Below, piece after piece: positions 1 through 8,135 of a stretch of 15,084 nucleotides of DNA. Source of the DNA: Burkholderiales bacterium (lineage in GTDB: Bacteria > Pseudomonadota > Gammaproteobacteria > Burkholderiales > JAEUOS01). Made by a program: the position numbers and the translations under genes. Below the pieces are notes generated by a model. The model saw only the letters and a list, made by a program, of their open reading frames with translations. It was not told the DNA's origin and ran no database searches. Location of the stretch: positions 1-15,084 of the forward strand of contig CANGUJ010000041.1 of the NCBI GenBank assembly GCA_947456845.1, given 5' to 3'. Every line of letters begins with the position of its first letter. The first letter of the stretch is position 1.

Positions 1-1073
1 CCGGGCCAGCCCACGCGCTGCAGGAGCATGGCCTGACGCGCCTCGCCGAGCAGGTGATTGCCGTCACCGCTGGCGGAGCCGTCCACGCCGATGCCGACCC
101 GCACGCCGGCGGCCTGCAGGGGCGGGATCGGCGCGATACCCGAGGCCAGGATCATGTTGCTGTTGGGGCAATGGCAGACGCCGCTGCGGGTCGCGCCCAG
201 CAGCGCGATTTCTTCGGGGTGCGGGTGCACCATGTGGGCGAACCAGACATCCGGGCCCAACCAGTCCAGGGTCTGCGCGTAGGCGACGGGGCGCATGCCG
301 AAGCGCGCGACGCAATAACGCTCTTCATCCAGCGTCTCCGCCAGATGGGTGTGCAGGTGCACGCCGGCATGGCTGCGCGCCAGTGCGGCGGATTGGCGCA
401 TCAGGTCGGCGCTGACGGAAAACGGCGAACAGGGCGCAAGCGCGATGCGGGTCATCGCCAAGCGCCCGGCATCATGATGGGTTTCGATCAGGCGCTGGCT
501 GTCGGCCAGGATCGCCGCTTCGCTCTCGCAAACCCGGTCGGGGGGCAGCCCGCCCTGCGATTGGCCCACGCTCATGCTGCCACGGGTGGCATGGAAGCGT
601 ATGCCCATTTCACGCGCCGCGTCGATGCTGTCGTCGAGCCGCGCGCCGTTCGGCAAAATGTACAGGTGGTCGGCGACGGTGGTCGCCCCGGACAGCATCA
701 ACTCGGCCAGCGCGATCTGCGTGCTGGTGCGGATGGCATCCGGATCGAGTTCCGCCCACACCGGGTACAGCGCCTTGAGCCAGTCGAACAGCACCATGCC
801 CGGTGCGGTGCCGATGGCGCGGGTGAGGGTCTGGAACATGTGGTGATGGCAGTTCACCATGCCGGGCATGACCACGCATCCGCTGGCATCGATGGCGCGC
901 GCCGGCGCCCGCGAGCGGTCTGCGGCAATCCAGGCATGCACCTCGGCACTCGGGCCGACCTTTTCGACGGCGTTGCCGCGCACAAGGACTGCGCCGTCGC
1001 GAATCTCGCGGCGCGCTTCATCCATGGTGACCAGCACCTCGGCATGGTCGATCAGGAGAGTGGGCTCTGCCAT
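1..1073 (-). CDS. 8-oxoguanine deaminase-like amidohydrolase (3' end outside window)
   Basis: This is a zinc- or iron-dependent amidohydrolase of the AtzB/TrzA/guanine deaminase class (COG0402), closest by eye to the 8-oxoguanine deaminase / hydroxydechloroatrazine ethylaminohydrolase group. The family hydrolyses an exocyclic amine or ammonia from a purine or triazine ring in the cytosol. Reading from the ATG at 1073 there are 357 open codons; the family is usually about 450, so roughly the last fifth is missing past the window edge. Visible motifs are the metal site NCHHHMFQT (H76, H78), HTHLAET (H241, H243), WFAHMVHP (H280, H283) and VDGSAS with the catalytic and metal Asp D331. The start has GAGG at a good distance, overlapping the apt stop codon, and lies only 9 bases after apt, which suggests co-transcription and a purine salvage role. 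The substrate cannot be fixed from sequence: the stretches HMVH, CPNSNM and SASGD differ from the forms I remember for true 8-oxoguanine deaminases. Confidence 0.85.
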   Translation of the reverse strand, partial: MAEPTLLIDHAEVLVTMDEARREIRDGAVLVRGNAVEKVGPSAEVHAWIAADRSRAPARAIDASGCVVMPGMVNCHHHMFQTLTRAIGTAPGMVLFDWLKALYPVWAELDPDAIRTSTQIALAELMLSGATTVADHLYILPNGARLDDSIDAAREMGIRFHATRGSMSVGQSQGGLPPDRVCESEAAILADSQRLIETHHDAGRLAMTRIALAPCSPFSVSADLMRQSAALARSHAGVHLHTHLAETLDEERYCVARFGMRPVAYAQTLDWLGPDVWFAHMVHPHPEEIALLGATRSGVCHCPNSNMILASGIAPIPPLQAAGVRVGIGVDGSASGDGNHLLGEARQAMLLQRVGWP

Positions 1074-1082
1074 CGACAAGCC

Positions 1083-1634
1083 TCAATGCCCAGCAAAGGC
1101 GCAAATGATGAAGGGTTCGGTGCCCGCCGCAGCGAGCGCCCGCGAGCCGCCCAATTCGGGCAGGTCGATGATCACCGCCGGCATCACCTCGTCGGCGCCC
1201 AGGCGCCTCAACAGCTTGACAGCGGCCTGCATGGTGCCGCCGGTGGCGATGAGATCGTCGATCAGCAGCACCCGGCTGCCCGGATCGAGGGCATCGCTGT
1301 GCACCTGGATGGCGGCGCTGCCGTATTCGAGTTCGTATTCCTCGGTGAGGGTTTCGAAGGGCAGCTTGCCCTTCTTGCGGATGGGAACGAAGCCGCGGTT
1401 GAGTTCGTAGGCGATCACCGACCCGAGGATGAAGCCGCGCGCGTCGATGCCGGCCACGACATCGACGCGCTCATCCATGAAACGATGCACGAAGATGTCG
1501 ATGAGGATGCGGAAGGTCTTGGGATCGGACAACAGGGGCGTGATGTCGCGGAACATCACACCGGCCTGCGGCCAGTCCGGCACCGTACGGATGCGGTTGC
1601 GGATATAATCCGAGAGCGGCAGGTTGTCAGCCAT
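1083..1634 (-). CDS. apt: adenine phosphoribosyltransferase
   Basis: The enzyme converts adenine plus PRPP to AMP and diphosphate in purine salvage; it is cytosolic and usually dimeric. The 183-residue product has the type I phosphoribosyltransferase PRPP loop VLLIDDLIATGGT at about residues 122-134, the upstream DARGF segment near 64-68 and the RKKGKLP flexible-loop sequence near 86-92, all typical of Apt. I chose the ATG at 1634 because the product MADNLPLSDYIRNRI begins like other Apt proteins. An in-frame ATG at 1679 would add 15 Pro/Val-rich residues, and neither start has a clear Shine-Dalgarno sequence. The gene lies 132 bases after gltD with no obvious terminator between, so either read-through from gltBD or an own weak promoter is possible. 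It is followed closely by the deaminase-like gene. Confidence 0.95.
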   Translation of the reverse strand: MADNLPLSDYIRNRIRTVPDWPQAGVMFRDITPLLSDPKTFRILIDIFVHRFMDERVDVVAGIDARGFILGSVIAYELNRGFVPIRKKGKLPFETLTEEYELEYGSAAIQVHSDALDPGSRVLLIDDLIATGGTMQAAVKLLRRLGADEVMPAVIIDLPELGGSRALAAAGTEPFIICAFAGH

Positions 1635-1766
1635 GGGTGGAACCACAACGGGAACGGTCGGCGGCCGCGGCGCGGTCATGCATCGCGGTCTGGCGACGCC
1701 AGCGGGCGGTCCGAGCGTCGTTTTCTCGCATTCTCGGTCCGGACGGAGGCGGCGTGGTGTCGGCGC
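1635..1766 (-). other. gltD-apt spacer
   Basis: This 132-base spacer holds no gene. On the minus strand I see no stem followed by a T-run after gltD and no convincing -35/-10 pair for apt. There is a perfect 13-base palindrome with arms CTGGCG and CGCCAG at 1690-1702, and an imperfect inverted repeat (8-base arms, one mismatch) at 1708-1715 and 1733-1740. Either could be a regulatory site or chance in GC-rich DNA. Confidence 0.4.
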
Positions 1767-3233
1767 TCAGCGCGGCAATGCGGATGCGCCCATCAGGAAT
1801 TCGTCGACCGCGCGCGCGCACTGGCGCCCCTCGCGGATCGCCCACACCACCAGGGACTGGCCGCGCCGCATGTCGCCGGCGGCGAACACCTTGGCGACGT
1901 TGGTCCTGTAGGCGTTGTCGCCTTCGGTCGCGGCCTTGGCGTTGCTGCGCGCGTCCTTTTCCACGCCGAACGCGTCGACCACGTTCTGCGCCGGCGATAC
2001 GAAGCCCATGGCCAGCAGCACCAGGTCGGCCTTCATTTCGAACTCAGAACCCGGCACTTCCGCCATCTTGCCGTCCTTCCACTCGAGGCGGCAGGCGATC
2101 AACTTCTCCACCTTGCCGTCCTTGCCCTCGAAGCGCTTGGTGGCCACGCTCCAGTCGCGCTCGCAGCCTTCCTCATGGCTCGACGAGGTGCGCAGCTTGG
2201 TGGGCCAATACGGCCAGACCAGCGGCTTGTTCTCGGTTTCCGGCGGTTGTGGCAGCAGTTCGAACTGCGCGACCGACGCCGCGCCGTGACGGTTGGAGGT
2301 GCCGACGCAGTCCGAGCCGGTATCGCCGCCGCCGATGACCACCACATGCTTGCCGGTGGCTTTCAATTGGTCCTTGAGCGCATCGCCGGCGTTGACGCGG
2401 TTTTGCTGCGGCAGGAATTCCATGGCGAAATGGATGCCGGCCAGTTCCCGCCCGGGCACCGGCAGGTCGCGCGGCTGCTCCGCACCGCCCGAGATGACCA
2501 CCGCGTCAAAATCGGCCAACAATCGGCCGGGCGCGACGGTTTCCCTGGCCAGGTTGGTGATGCGCGGATCGATGGGCTGATCGCCGATGAACACACCGGT
2601 GCGGAAGGTGACGCCTTCGGCCTTCATCTGCTCGACGCGGCGATCGATCAGGTGTTTCTCCATCTTGAAATCGGGGATCCCGTAGCGCAAGAGGCCGCCG
2701 ATGCGGTCGTTCTTCTCGAACAGCGTGACATCGTGGCCGGCGCGTGCCAGCTGCTGGGCCGCGGCCAGACCGGCCGGCCCGGAGCCGACGACGGCAACCT
2801 TCTTGCCGGTCTTGACGGCCGGCGGTTGCGGCAGCACCCAGCCGTTCTCCCAGCCCGTGTCGATGATGAAATGCTCGATCGACTTGATGCCCACCGCGTC
2901 ATCGTTGATGTTCAGGGTACAGGCGGCTTCACACGGGGCCGGGCAGATGCGCCCGGTGAATTCGGGGAAGTTGTTGGTCGAATGCAGGACCTCGAGCGCC
3001 TCGCGGTAGTTGCCGTGGTAGACGAGGTCGTTCCAGTCGGGAATGATGTTGTTGACCGGGCAGCCGTTGTTGCAGAACGGAATGCCGCAATCCATGCAGC
3101 GCGCGCCCTGCTTTTGCGCCGCCTCGTCGGTCAGGCGCATGACGAACTCGCGGTAATGCTTTTTGCGCGCCTGCGGCTCTTCGTACTGCTCCTCCTCGCG
3201 TTCGAGTTCGAGGAATCCGGTGACTTTTCCCAT
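1767..3233 (-). CDS. gltD: glutamate synthase (NADPH) small (beta) subunit
   Basis: GltD passes electrons from NADPH through FAD and iron-sulfur clusters to the large subunit, which makes two glutamates from glutamine and 2-oxoglutarate; the complex is cytosolic. The 488-residue length is normal for the family. The N-terminal cluster domain has Cys46, 49, 54 and 58 (CMDCGIPFCNNGC) and Cys97, 101 and 105 (CPAPCEAAC). The FAD-binding Rossmann motif VVGSGPAGLAAA is at about 148-159, followed by GGLLRYGIPDFKM. The second nucleotide fold (NADPH) has VVVIGGGDTGSDC near 297-309, and the C-terminal AAGDMRRGQSLVVWAI segment is the usual FAD-contact motif. The ATG at 3233 has a GAGGT ribosome-binding site at 3239-3243. 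The gene follows gltB by 57 bases, and the two are clearly one operon. The plus-strand frame open across this gene is an antisense artefact. Confidence 0.97.
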   Translation of the reverse strand: MGKVTGFLELEREEEQYEEPQARKKHYREFVMRLTDEAAQKQGARCMDCGIPFCNNGCPVNNIIPDWNDLVYHGNYREALEVLHSTNNFPEFTGRICPAPCEAACTLNINDDAVGIKSIEHFIIDTGWENGWVLPQPPAVKTGKKVAVVGSGPAGLAAAQQLARAGHDVTLFEKNDRIGGLLRYGIPDFKMEKHLIDRRVEQMKAEGVTFRTGVFIGDQPIDPRITNLARETVAPGRLLADFDAVVISGGAEQPRDLPVPGRELAGIHFAMEFLPQQNRVNAGDALKDQLKATGKHVVVIGGGDTGSDCVGTSNRHGAASVAQFELLPQPPETENKPLVWPYWPTKLRTSSSHEEGCERDWSVATKRFEGKDGKVEKLIACRLEWKDGKMAEVPGSEFEMKADLVLLAMGFVSPAQNVVDAFGVEKDARSNAKAATEGDNAYRTNVAKVFAAGDMRRGQSLVVWAIREGRQCARAVDEFLMGASALPR

Positions 3234-3265
3234 CTGCTACCTCACTGCGATGTTTGTCGTTTCAT

Positions 3266-3290
3266 GGCCGGCGCGGCCGGCCGTTCGGCC
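3266..3290 (-). promoter_or_regulatory. GC-rich intercistronic stem-loop between gltB and gltD
   Basis: Immediately after the gltB stop codon the minus strand carries two overlapping inverted repeats: a 7-bp stem GGCCGGC/GCCGGCC with a 3-base loop (3266-3282) and a 5-bp stem GGCCG/CGGCC with a 2-base spacer (3279-3290). No T-run follows, so it is not an intrinsic terminator. Such hairpins can block 3' exonucleases or tune the ratio of two cistrons; that role here is inference. Confidence 0.4.
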
Positions 3291-6200
3291 TCAGGCGGCG
3301 ACTTTTTCCGCGGCGGACGCGGGCTGGGCAGCGACCCATAGCTCGCCGAGCGCGCGTTTGTATTCCGTGGGGAACACCTTGATGAACCGGGTGCGCTCGG
3401 TACTCCAATCGTCCAGGATGTTGCGCGCGCGGGTGGAGCCGGTGTACTTGAAGTGCCGCTCGACGAGCCGCTTGAGGATGATTTCGTCGGTTTCGCGCGT
3501 GCCGTTGCGGCGCTCGCTGTGCCAGCCTTGCTGCGGGGTCTTCTCTTGCTCCGCCGCCGCCGCCACGCCTTCGAGGACGCACATCGACGTGTTGCATTTC
3601 CTGGCGAAATCGCCATCCGGGTCGTACACGTAGGCGATGCCCCCGGACATGCCGGCGGCGAAGTTGCGGCCCGTCGCGCCGAGAACCACCACGGTGCCTC
3701 CGGTCATGTATTCGCAGCCGTGGTCGCCAGTGCCTTCAACCACGGCGACGGCCCCCGAGTTGCGCACGGCGAAGCGCTCGCCGGCGACGCCGTTGAAATA
3801 CGCCTCGCCGGCAATGGCCCCATATAGCACTGTGTTGCCGATGATGATGTTGTCGACCGCCCGGCCGCGGAACTCGGTGTTGGGGCGCACGATGATGCGC
3901 CCGCCTGACAGCCCCTTGCCCACATAGTCGTTGGCTTCGCCCACCAGGTCGAGGGTGATGCCGTGCGCGAGGAAGGCACCCGCCGACTGGCCTGCGGTGC
4001 CTTGCAGCTGGATATGGATGGTGTCGTCCGGCAGGCCTTCATGACCGTAGCGGCGGGCGACTTCGCCGGAGAGCATCGCTCCGATGGTTCGATTCAGGTT
4101 CTTAGCGGGCTGGATGAACTGCACCTTCTCGCCCTTCTCTAGCGCGGGCATGGCCATGGCGATGAGCTTGTGGTCGAGCGCCTTGGCCAGGCCATGGTCC
4201 TGCTCCTCGACCTGGCGCCGCGGCACGTCGGCCGGGACGTCCGGCTGGTAGAAGATACGCGTGAAATCCAGGCCGGCGGCCTTCCAGTGGTGGATGGCCT
4301 TGGCACGGTCGAGCAGGTCGGAACGCCCGATCAGGTCGTCGAATTTGCGGATGCCGAGCTGGGCCATGATCTGGCGCGCCTCCTCGGCGACGAAGAAGAA
4401 ATAGTTGACCACATGCTCGGGCTTGCCGGCAAACCTGGCGCGCAACACCGGGTCCTGGGTGGCCACGCCGACCGGGCAGGTATTGAGATGGCACTTGCGC
4501 ATCATGATGCAGCCGGTGGTGACCAGCGGCGCCGTGGCAAAGCCCATTTCGTCGGCGCCCAGCATGGCGGCGATGACTACGTCGCGGCCGGTCTTCATCT
4601 GGCCATCGGCCTGGACGCGGATCCGGCTGCGCAGGCGGTTGAGCACCAGGGTCTGCTGGGTTTCGGCCAGACCCAGTTCCCAGGGCGTGCCCGCGTGCTT
4701 GATCGAGGAGAGCGGCGACGCGCCGGTGCCCCCGTCGTGCCCGGCGATGACCACATGGTCGGCCTTGGCCTTGGAGACCCCTGCGGCGACGGTGCCGACA
4801 CCGACTTCGGATACCAGCTTGACCGAGATGGCGGCGCGCGGGTTGGCGTTCTTGAGGTCGTGGATGAGCTGGGCGAGATCCTCGATGGAATAGATGTCGT
4901 GGTGCGGCGGCGGCGAGATCAGCCCGACACCGGGCACCGAGAAGCGCAGTTTGGCGATGTACTCGCTGACCTTGTGGCCGGGCAACTGGCCGCCTTCGCC
5001 GGGTTTCGCTCCCTGCGCCATCTTGATCTGGATCTGGTCGGCGGAGATCAGGTATTCGGCGGTGACGCCGAAGCGGCCGGACGCGACCTGCTTGATCTTC
5101 GAGCGTAGCGAGTCCCCCGCCTGCAGGGGGATGTTGGCGACCACGTTCTCGCTGCCGAGCACGGACGCGAGCGTCTCCCCCGCCTTGAGCTTGATTCCCT
5201 TCAGGTCGTTGCGGTAGCGCAGTTCGTCCTCGCCACCTTCGCCGGTGTTGGATTTGCCGCCGATACGGTTCATCGCGGCGGCAAGGGTGGCGTGCGCTTC
5301 CGTGGAAATGGAGCCCAGCGACATGGCACCGGTGGCGAAACGCTTGACGATTTCCTTGGCGGGTTCGACCTCCTCGAGCGGGATCGCCTTGGCCGGATCG
5401 ATGCGGAACTCGAACAGCCCGCGCAGGGTCATGTGGCGCCTGGACTGGTCGTTGATAATCTGGGCGTACTCCTTGTAGGACGCGAAGTTGTTGGCGCGGG
5501 CCGAGTGCTGCAGCTTGGCGATGGCGTCGGGGGTCCACATGTGCTCTTCGCCGCGGATGCGGAAGGCGTACTCGCCGCCGGCATCGAGCATGTGCGCGAG
5601 TACCGGGTCGGACCCGAAGGCTTGCCGGTGCAGGCGCACCGCCTCCTCGGCCACTTCGAATACGCCGATGCCCTCGACGTTGGAGGCGGTGCCCCGGAAG
5701 TACTTGTCGACCAGCGCGCGCGAGAGTCCGATGGCCTCGAAAATCTGCGCGCCGCAATAACTCATGTAGGTAGAGATCCCCATCTTGGAGAACACCTTCA
5801 TGAGGCCCTTGCCGACCGCCTTCTGGTAGTTGTAGATCGCCTTTTCCGGCGACAGCGCGCCGGACAGGCCTTGCGCCATGCCGGCCAGGGTTTCCATCGC
5901 CAGGTAGGGATGAATCGCCTCGGCGCCGTAGCCGGCGAGCAGGGCAAAGTGATGAACCTCGCGCGCGGAGCCGGTCTCGACCACCAGTCCGGTGGTGGTG
6001 CGCAGCCCTTTCTGCACGAGGTGGTGATGGATTGCGCTGGTGGCGAGCAGCGCGGGGATGGGTACGCAGGTACCGTCCACCTTGCGGTCGGAGACGATCA
6101 GGATGTTGTGCCCCGTCTTGAGCGCGTCGACGGCTTCCGCGCACAGGGAGGCCAGGCGCGCCTCGATGCCATCCTTACCCCAGGCAACCGGATAGCAGAT

Positions 6201-7997
6201 GTCGAGTTCATAGGACTTGAACTTGCCGCCGGTATGTTTTTCGATCTCGCGGATCTTCGCCATTTCGTGGAAGTCGAGCACGGGCTGGGCGACTTCGAGG
6301 CGCATCGGCGGGTTGATATTGTCCTTGTCGAGCAGGTTGGGCCGCGGCCCGACGAAGGTAACGAGCGACATCACCATTTGCTCGCGGATCGGGTCGATCG
6401 GCGGATTGGTCACCTGGGCGAACAGCTGCTTGAAGTAGTTGTACAGCGGCTTCAACTTGTTTGACATCACCGCCAGGGGCGAGTCATTGCCCATGGAGCC
6501 GATCGCCTCTTCGGCTGCGACCGCCATCGGACTCATCAGGAATTTAAGGTCTTCCTGCGTGTAGCCGAACACCTGCTGGCGGTCGAGCAACGGCACGGTC
6601 GCCGGCGGAATGTCGACGCGGGTGGCGACGTCGTCGAGACGTACGCGCACGCTGTCGATCCAGGACTTGTAGGGTTTGGCGTTGGCGTAGGTGTCCTTGA
6701 GTTCCTTGTCGTCGATGATGCGACCCTGCTCCAGGTCGATCAGAAACATCTTGCCGGGCTGCAGGCGCCACTTCTTGATGATCTTCGATTCCGCAATCGG
6801 CAGCACGCCTACCTCGGAGGCCATGACGACGAGGTCATCGTCGGTGACGATGTAGCGGGCCGGACGCAGGCCATTGCGGTCCAGGGTGCCGCCGATGTGG
6901 CGCCCGTCGGTGAAGGCCATCGCGGCGGGGCCGTCCCACGGCTCCATCATCGCAGCGTGGTACTCGTAGAAGGCCCTCCGGTTGTCGTCCATGAGGGTGT
7001 GCTGCTCCCAGGCCTCCGGGATCATCATCATCATCGCCTGGGCCAGCGGATAGCCCGCCATGACGAGCAGTTCGAGCGCGTTGTCGAAGCAGGCGGTATC
7101 GCTTTGGCCTTCGTAGATGAGCGGGAAAAGCTTCTTGAGGTCGTCGCCCAGGACGCTGGATTTCATGACGCCTTCGCGCGCGCGCATCCAGTTGAAGTTG
7201 CCCTTTACGGTGTTGATTTCGCCGTTGTGCGCGATCATCCGGTACGGATGCGCCAGCGGCCATTCCGGGAAGGTGTTGGTGGAGAAGCGTTGATGCACCA
7301 GCGCCAGCGCGGAGATGCAGCGGGAATCCTGCAGGTCTTTGTAATAGACACCCACCTGGTCGGCCAGCAGCAGACCCTTGTAGACCACCGTGCGTGCCGA
7401 CATCGACGGCACGAAGAACTCCTTGCTGTGGCTCAGATGCAGCGCCTGGATGGCGTGCCCGCTTGATTTGCGGATGACGTACAGCTTGCGCTCGAGCGCG
7501 TCGGTCACCATGATGTCGGGGCCGCGGCCGATGAAGATCTGGCGGATCACCGGTTCCTTGGCGCGCACGGTAGGCGACATCGGCATCTCCGTGTCGATGG
7601 GCACATTGCGCCAGCCCAGCACCACCTGCCCTTCGGCGCGCACCGCGCGTTCGATCTCCTGCTCGCAGGCGAGGCGCGAGGCGTTTTCCTTTGGCAGGAA
7701 CACCATGCCGACACCGTATTCGCCCGGAGGCGGCAGCTGGACGCCGGCGCGCGCGAGTTCCTCGCGGTAGAACTGGTCGGGAATCTGGATCAGGATACCG
7801 GCGCCGTCGCCCATCAGCGCGTCCGCGCCGACCGCACCACGGTGGTCCAGGTTCTTGAGGATCAACAGGCCCTGCTCCACGATGCCGTGGGAACGCTTGC
7901 CCTTGATGTGCGCAACGAAGCCGACGCCACAGGCGTCATGCTCATTGGCGGGATCGTAGAGCCCCTGGGCGAGCGGCGCGGAGATGAGCGAATCCAT
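3291..7997 (-). CDS. gltB: glutamate synthase (NADPH) large (alpha) subunit
   Basis: GltB takes the amide nitrogen of glutamine and transfers it to 2-oxoglutarate, the GOGAT half of ammonium assimilation. The product is 1568 residues with the full family architecture: a short propeptide ending before Cys23 (YDPANEHDACGVGF), which becomes the N-terminal nucleophile of the class II glutamine amidotransferase domain; a central domain; the FMN-binding synthase domain with GAKPGEGGQLPGHKV and SPPPHHDIYSIEDL; the 3Fe-4S cysteines C1163, C1169 and C1174 (CIMMRKCHLNTC); and the C-terminal GXGXG beta-helix (GEAYFNGVAGERFAVRNSG, GGTVVVLG). I chose the ATG at 7997 because AAAGGAA precedes it and the propeptide then has a normal length. 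The frame stays open to an ATG at 8081, but that codon lies upstream of the predicted transcription start. gltD follows 57 bases downstream. Confidence 0.98.
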   Translation of the reverse strand: MDSLISAPLAQGLYDPANEHDACGVGFVAHIKGKRSHGIVEQGLLILKNLDHRGAVGADALMGDGAGILIQIPDQFYREELARAGVQLPPPGEYGVGMVFLPKENASRLACEQEIERAVRAEGQVVLGWRNVPIDTEMPMSPTVRAKEPVIRQIFIGRGPDIMVTDALERKLYVIRKSSGHAIQALHLSHSKEFFVPSMSARTVVYKGLLLADQVGVYYKDLQDSRCISALALVHQRFSTNTFPEWPLAHPYRMIAHNGEINTVKGNFNWMRAREGVMKSSVLGDDLKKLFPLIYEGQSDTACFDNALELLVMAGYPLAQAMMMMIPEAWEQHTLMDDNRRAFYEYHAAMMEPWDGPAAMAFTDGRHIGGTLDRNGLRPARYIVTDDDLVVMASEVGVLPIAESKIIKKWRLQPGKMFLIDLEQGRIIDDKELKDTYANAKPYKSWIDSVRVRLDDVATRVDIPPATVPLLDRQQVFGYTQEDLKFLMSPMAVAAEEAIGSMGNDSPLAVMSNKLKPLYNYFKQLFAQVTNPPIDPIREQMVMSLVTFVGPRPNLLDKDNINPPMRLEVAQPVLDFHEMAKIREIEKHTGGKFKSYELDICYPVAWGKDGIEARLASLCAEAVDALKTGHNILIVSDRKVDGTCVPIPALLATSAIHHHLVQKGLRTTTGLVVETGSAREVHHFALLAGYGAEAIHPYLAMETLAGMAQGLSGALSPEKAIYNYQKAVGKGLMKVFSKMGISTYMSYCGAQIFEAIGLSRALVDKYFRGTASNVEGIGVFEVAEEAVRLHRQAFGSDPVLAHMLDAGGEYAFRIRGEEHMWTPDAIAKLQHSARANNFASYKEYAQIINDQSRRHMTLRGLFEFRIDPAKAIPLEEVEPAKEIVKRFATGAMSLGSISTEAHATLAAAMNRIGGKSNTGEGGEDELRYRNDLKGIKLKAGETLASVLGSENVVANIPLQAGDSLRSKIKQVASGRFGVTAEYLISADQIQIKMAQGAKPGEGGQLPGHKVSEYIAKLRFSVPGVGLISPPPHHDIYSIEDLAQLIHDLKNANPRAAISVKLVSEVGVGTVAAGVSKAKADHVVIAGHDGGTGASPLSSIKHAGTPWELGLAETQQTLVLNRLRSRIRVQADGQMKTGRDVVIAAMLGADEMGFATAPLVTTGCIMMRKCHLNTCPVGVATQDPVLRARFAGKPEHVVNYFFFVAEEARQIMAQLGIRKFDDLIGRSDLLDRAKAIHHWKAAGLDFTRIFYQPDVPADVPRRQVEEQDHGLAKALDHKLIAMAMPALEKGEKVQFIQPAKNLNRTIGAMLSGEVARRYGHEGLPDDTIHIQLQGTAGQSAGAFLAHGITLDLVGEANDYVGKGLSGGRIIVRPNTEFRGRAVDNIIIGNTVLYGAIAGEAYFNGVAGERFAVRNSGAVAVVEGTGDHGCEYMTGGTVVVLGATGRNFAAGMSGGIAYVYDPDGDFARKCNTSMCVLEGVAAAAEQEKTPQQGWHSERRNGTRETDEIILKRLVERHFKYTGSTRARNILDDWSTERTRFIKVFPTEYKRALGELWVAAQPASAAEKVAA

Positions 7998-8009
7998 GGC
8001 ATTCCTTTT

Positions 8010-8031
8010 GCTGCAACGAGCACCGTGCAGC
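8010..8031 (-). promoter_or_regulatory. hairpin in the gltB leader
   Basis: On the minus strand the arms GCTGCA and TGCAGC (perfect complements, 10-base interior) form a stem-loop that ends just before the gltB ribosome-binding site AAAGGAA (8002-8008). Two further pairs can form inside with a one-base bulge. The position inside the predicted leader of about 49 bases would let it influence translation or stability, but nothing in the sequence identifies a ligand or a competing structure. Confidence 0.35.
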
Positions 8032-8034
8032 GCA

Positions 8035-8044
8035 CAAAATTTTG
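8035..8044 (-). promoter_or_regulatory. AT-rich palindrome near the gltB transcription start (possible operator)
   Basis: The 10-base perfect palindrome CAAAATTTTG stands out in GC-rich surroundings. It falls a few bases downstream of the transcription start expected from the gltB -10 box, a classic place for a repressor site. I do not recognise it as the site of a specific regulator. Confidence 0.3.
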
Positions 8045-8052
8045 GACTGCGG

Positions 8053-8081
8053 ATAATACGCCCTGACTGCTGCGCCTTCAA
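8053..8081 (-). promoter_or_regulatory. sigma-70-type promoter for gltBD
   Basis: On the minus strand a -35 hexamer TTGAAG (8076-8081) and a -10 hexamer TATTAT (8053-8058) are separated by exactly 17 bases. These match the consensus at 4 of 6 and 5 of 6 positions. Transcription should start near 8046, giving a leader of about 49 bases before the gltB ATG. The -35 box lies only about 5 bases from the edge of the neighbouring transposase unit. No sigma-54 (GG-N10-GC) site was recognised. Confidence 0.7.
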
Positions 8082-8082
8082 G

Positions 8083-8109
8083 TAAAAAAAATGGGGTCTG
8101 ACCCCATTT
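8083..8109 (-). terminator. terminator-like palindrome at the gltB-proximal end of the transposase unit
   Basis: The palindrome with arms AAATGGGGTC and GACCCCATTT (8089-8109) is followed on the minus strand by a run of T ending at 8084. As RNA this gives an 8-bp stem (AAATGGGG with CCCCATTT) around a 5-base loop and a U-tract, which is the form of an intrinsic terminator. It would stop transcription arriving from dgt and the transposase just before the gltB promoter. The same palindrome at 8851-8875 lacks the long T-run. Confidence 0.6.
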
Positions 8110-8135
8110 AAGTTAGTTCTTTGCGCCTCGGGAAA

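Noticed and set aside
1690..1702. The 13-base palindrome CTGGCG/CGCCAG as an apt operator.
   Set aside because: It is short, GC-rich and not tied to a visible promoter, so chance cannot be excluded; it is mentioned only in the spacer entry.
3242..3265. A seven-codon mini-ORF (MKRQTSQ) just before gltD whose stop overlaps the gltD ribosome-binding site, suggesting a leader peptide.
   Set aside because: It has no ribosome-binding site, no run of regulatory codons and no alternative hairpin set; chance explains it.
54..3341. A 1095-codon open frame on the plus strand across apt, gltD and the amidohydrolase.
   Set aside because: It is antisense to three well-supported genes, is extremely rich in Arg, His, Ala and Gly, and has no family motif. 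Long antisense frames are expected in GC-rich coding DNA.
4102..6144. A 680-codon minus-strand frame inside gltB in another phase.
   Set aside because: It is an Arg/Pro-rich shift-frame shadow of gltB, whose own frame contains all the catalytic motifs.
7998..8081. A 28-residue N-terminal extension of GltB from an ATG at 8081.
   Set aside because: The ATG lies at the -35 box, upstream of the predicted transcription start, and the 7997 ATG has a ribosome-binding site and gives a normal propeptide.
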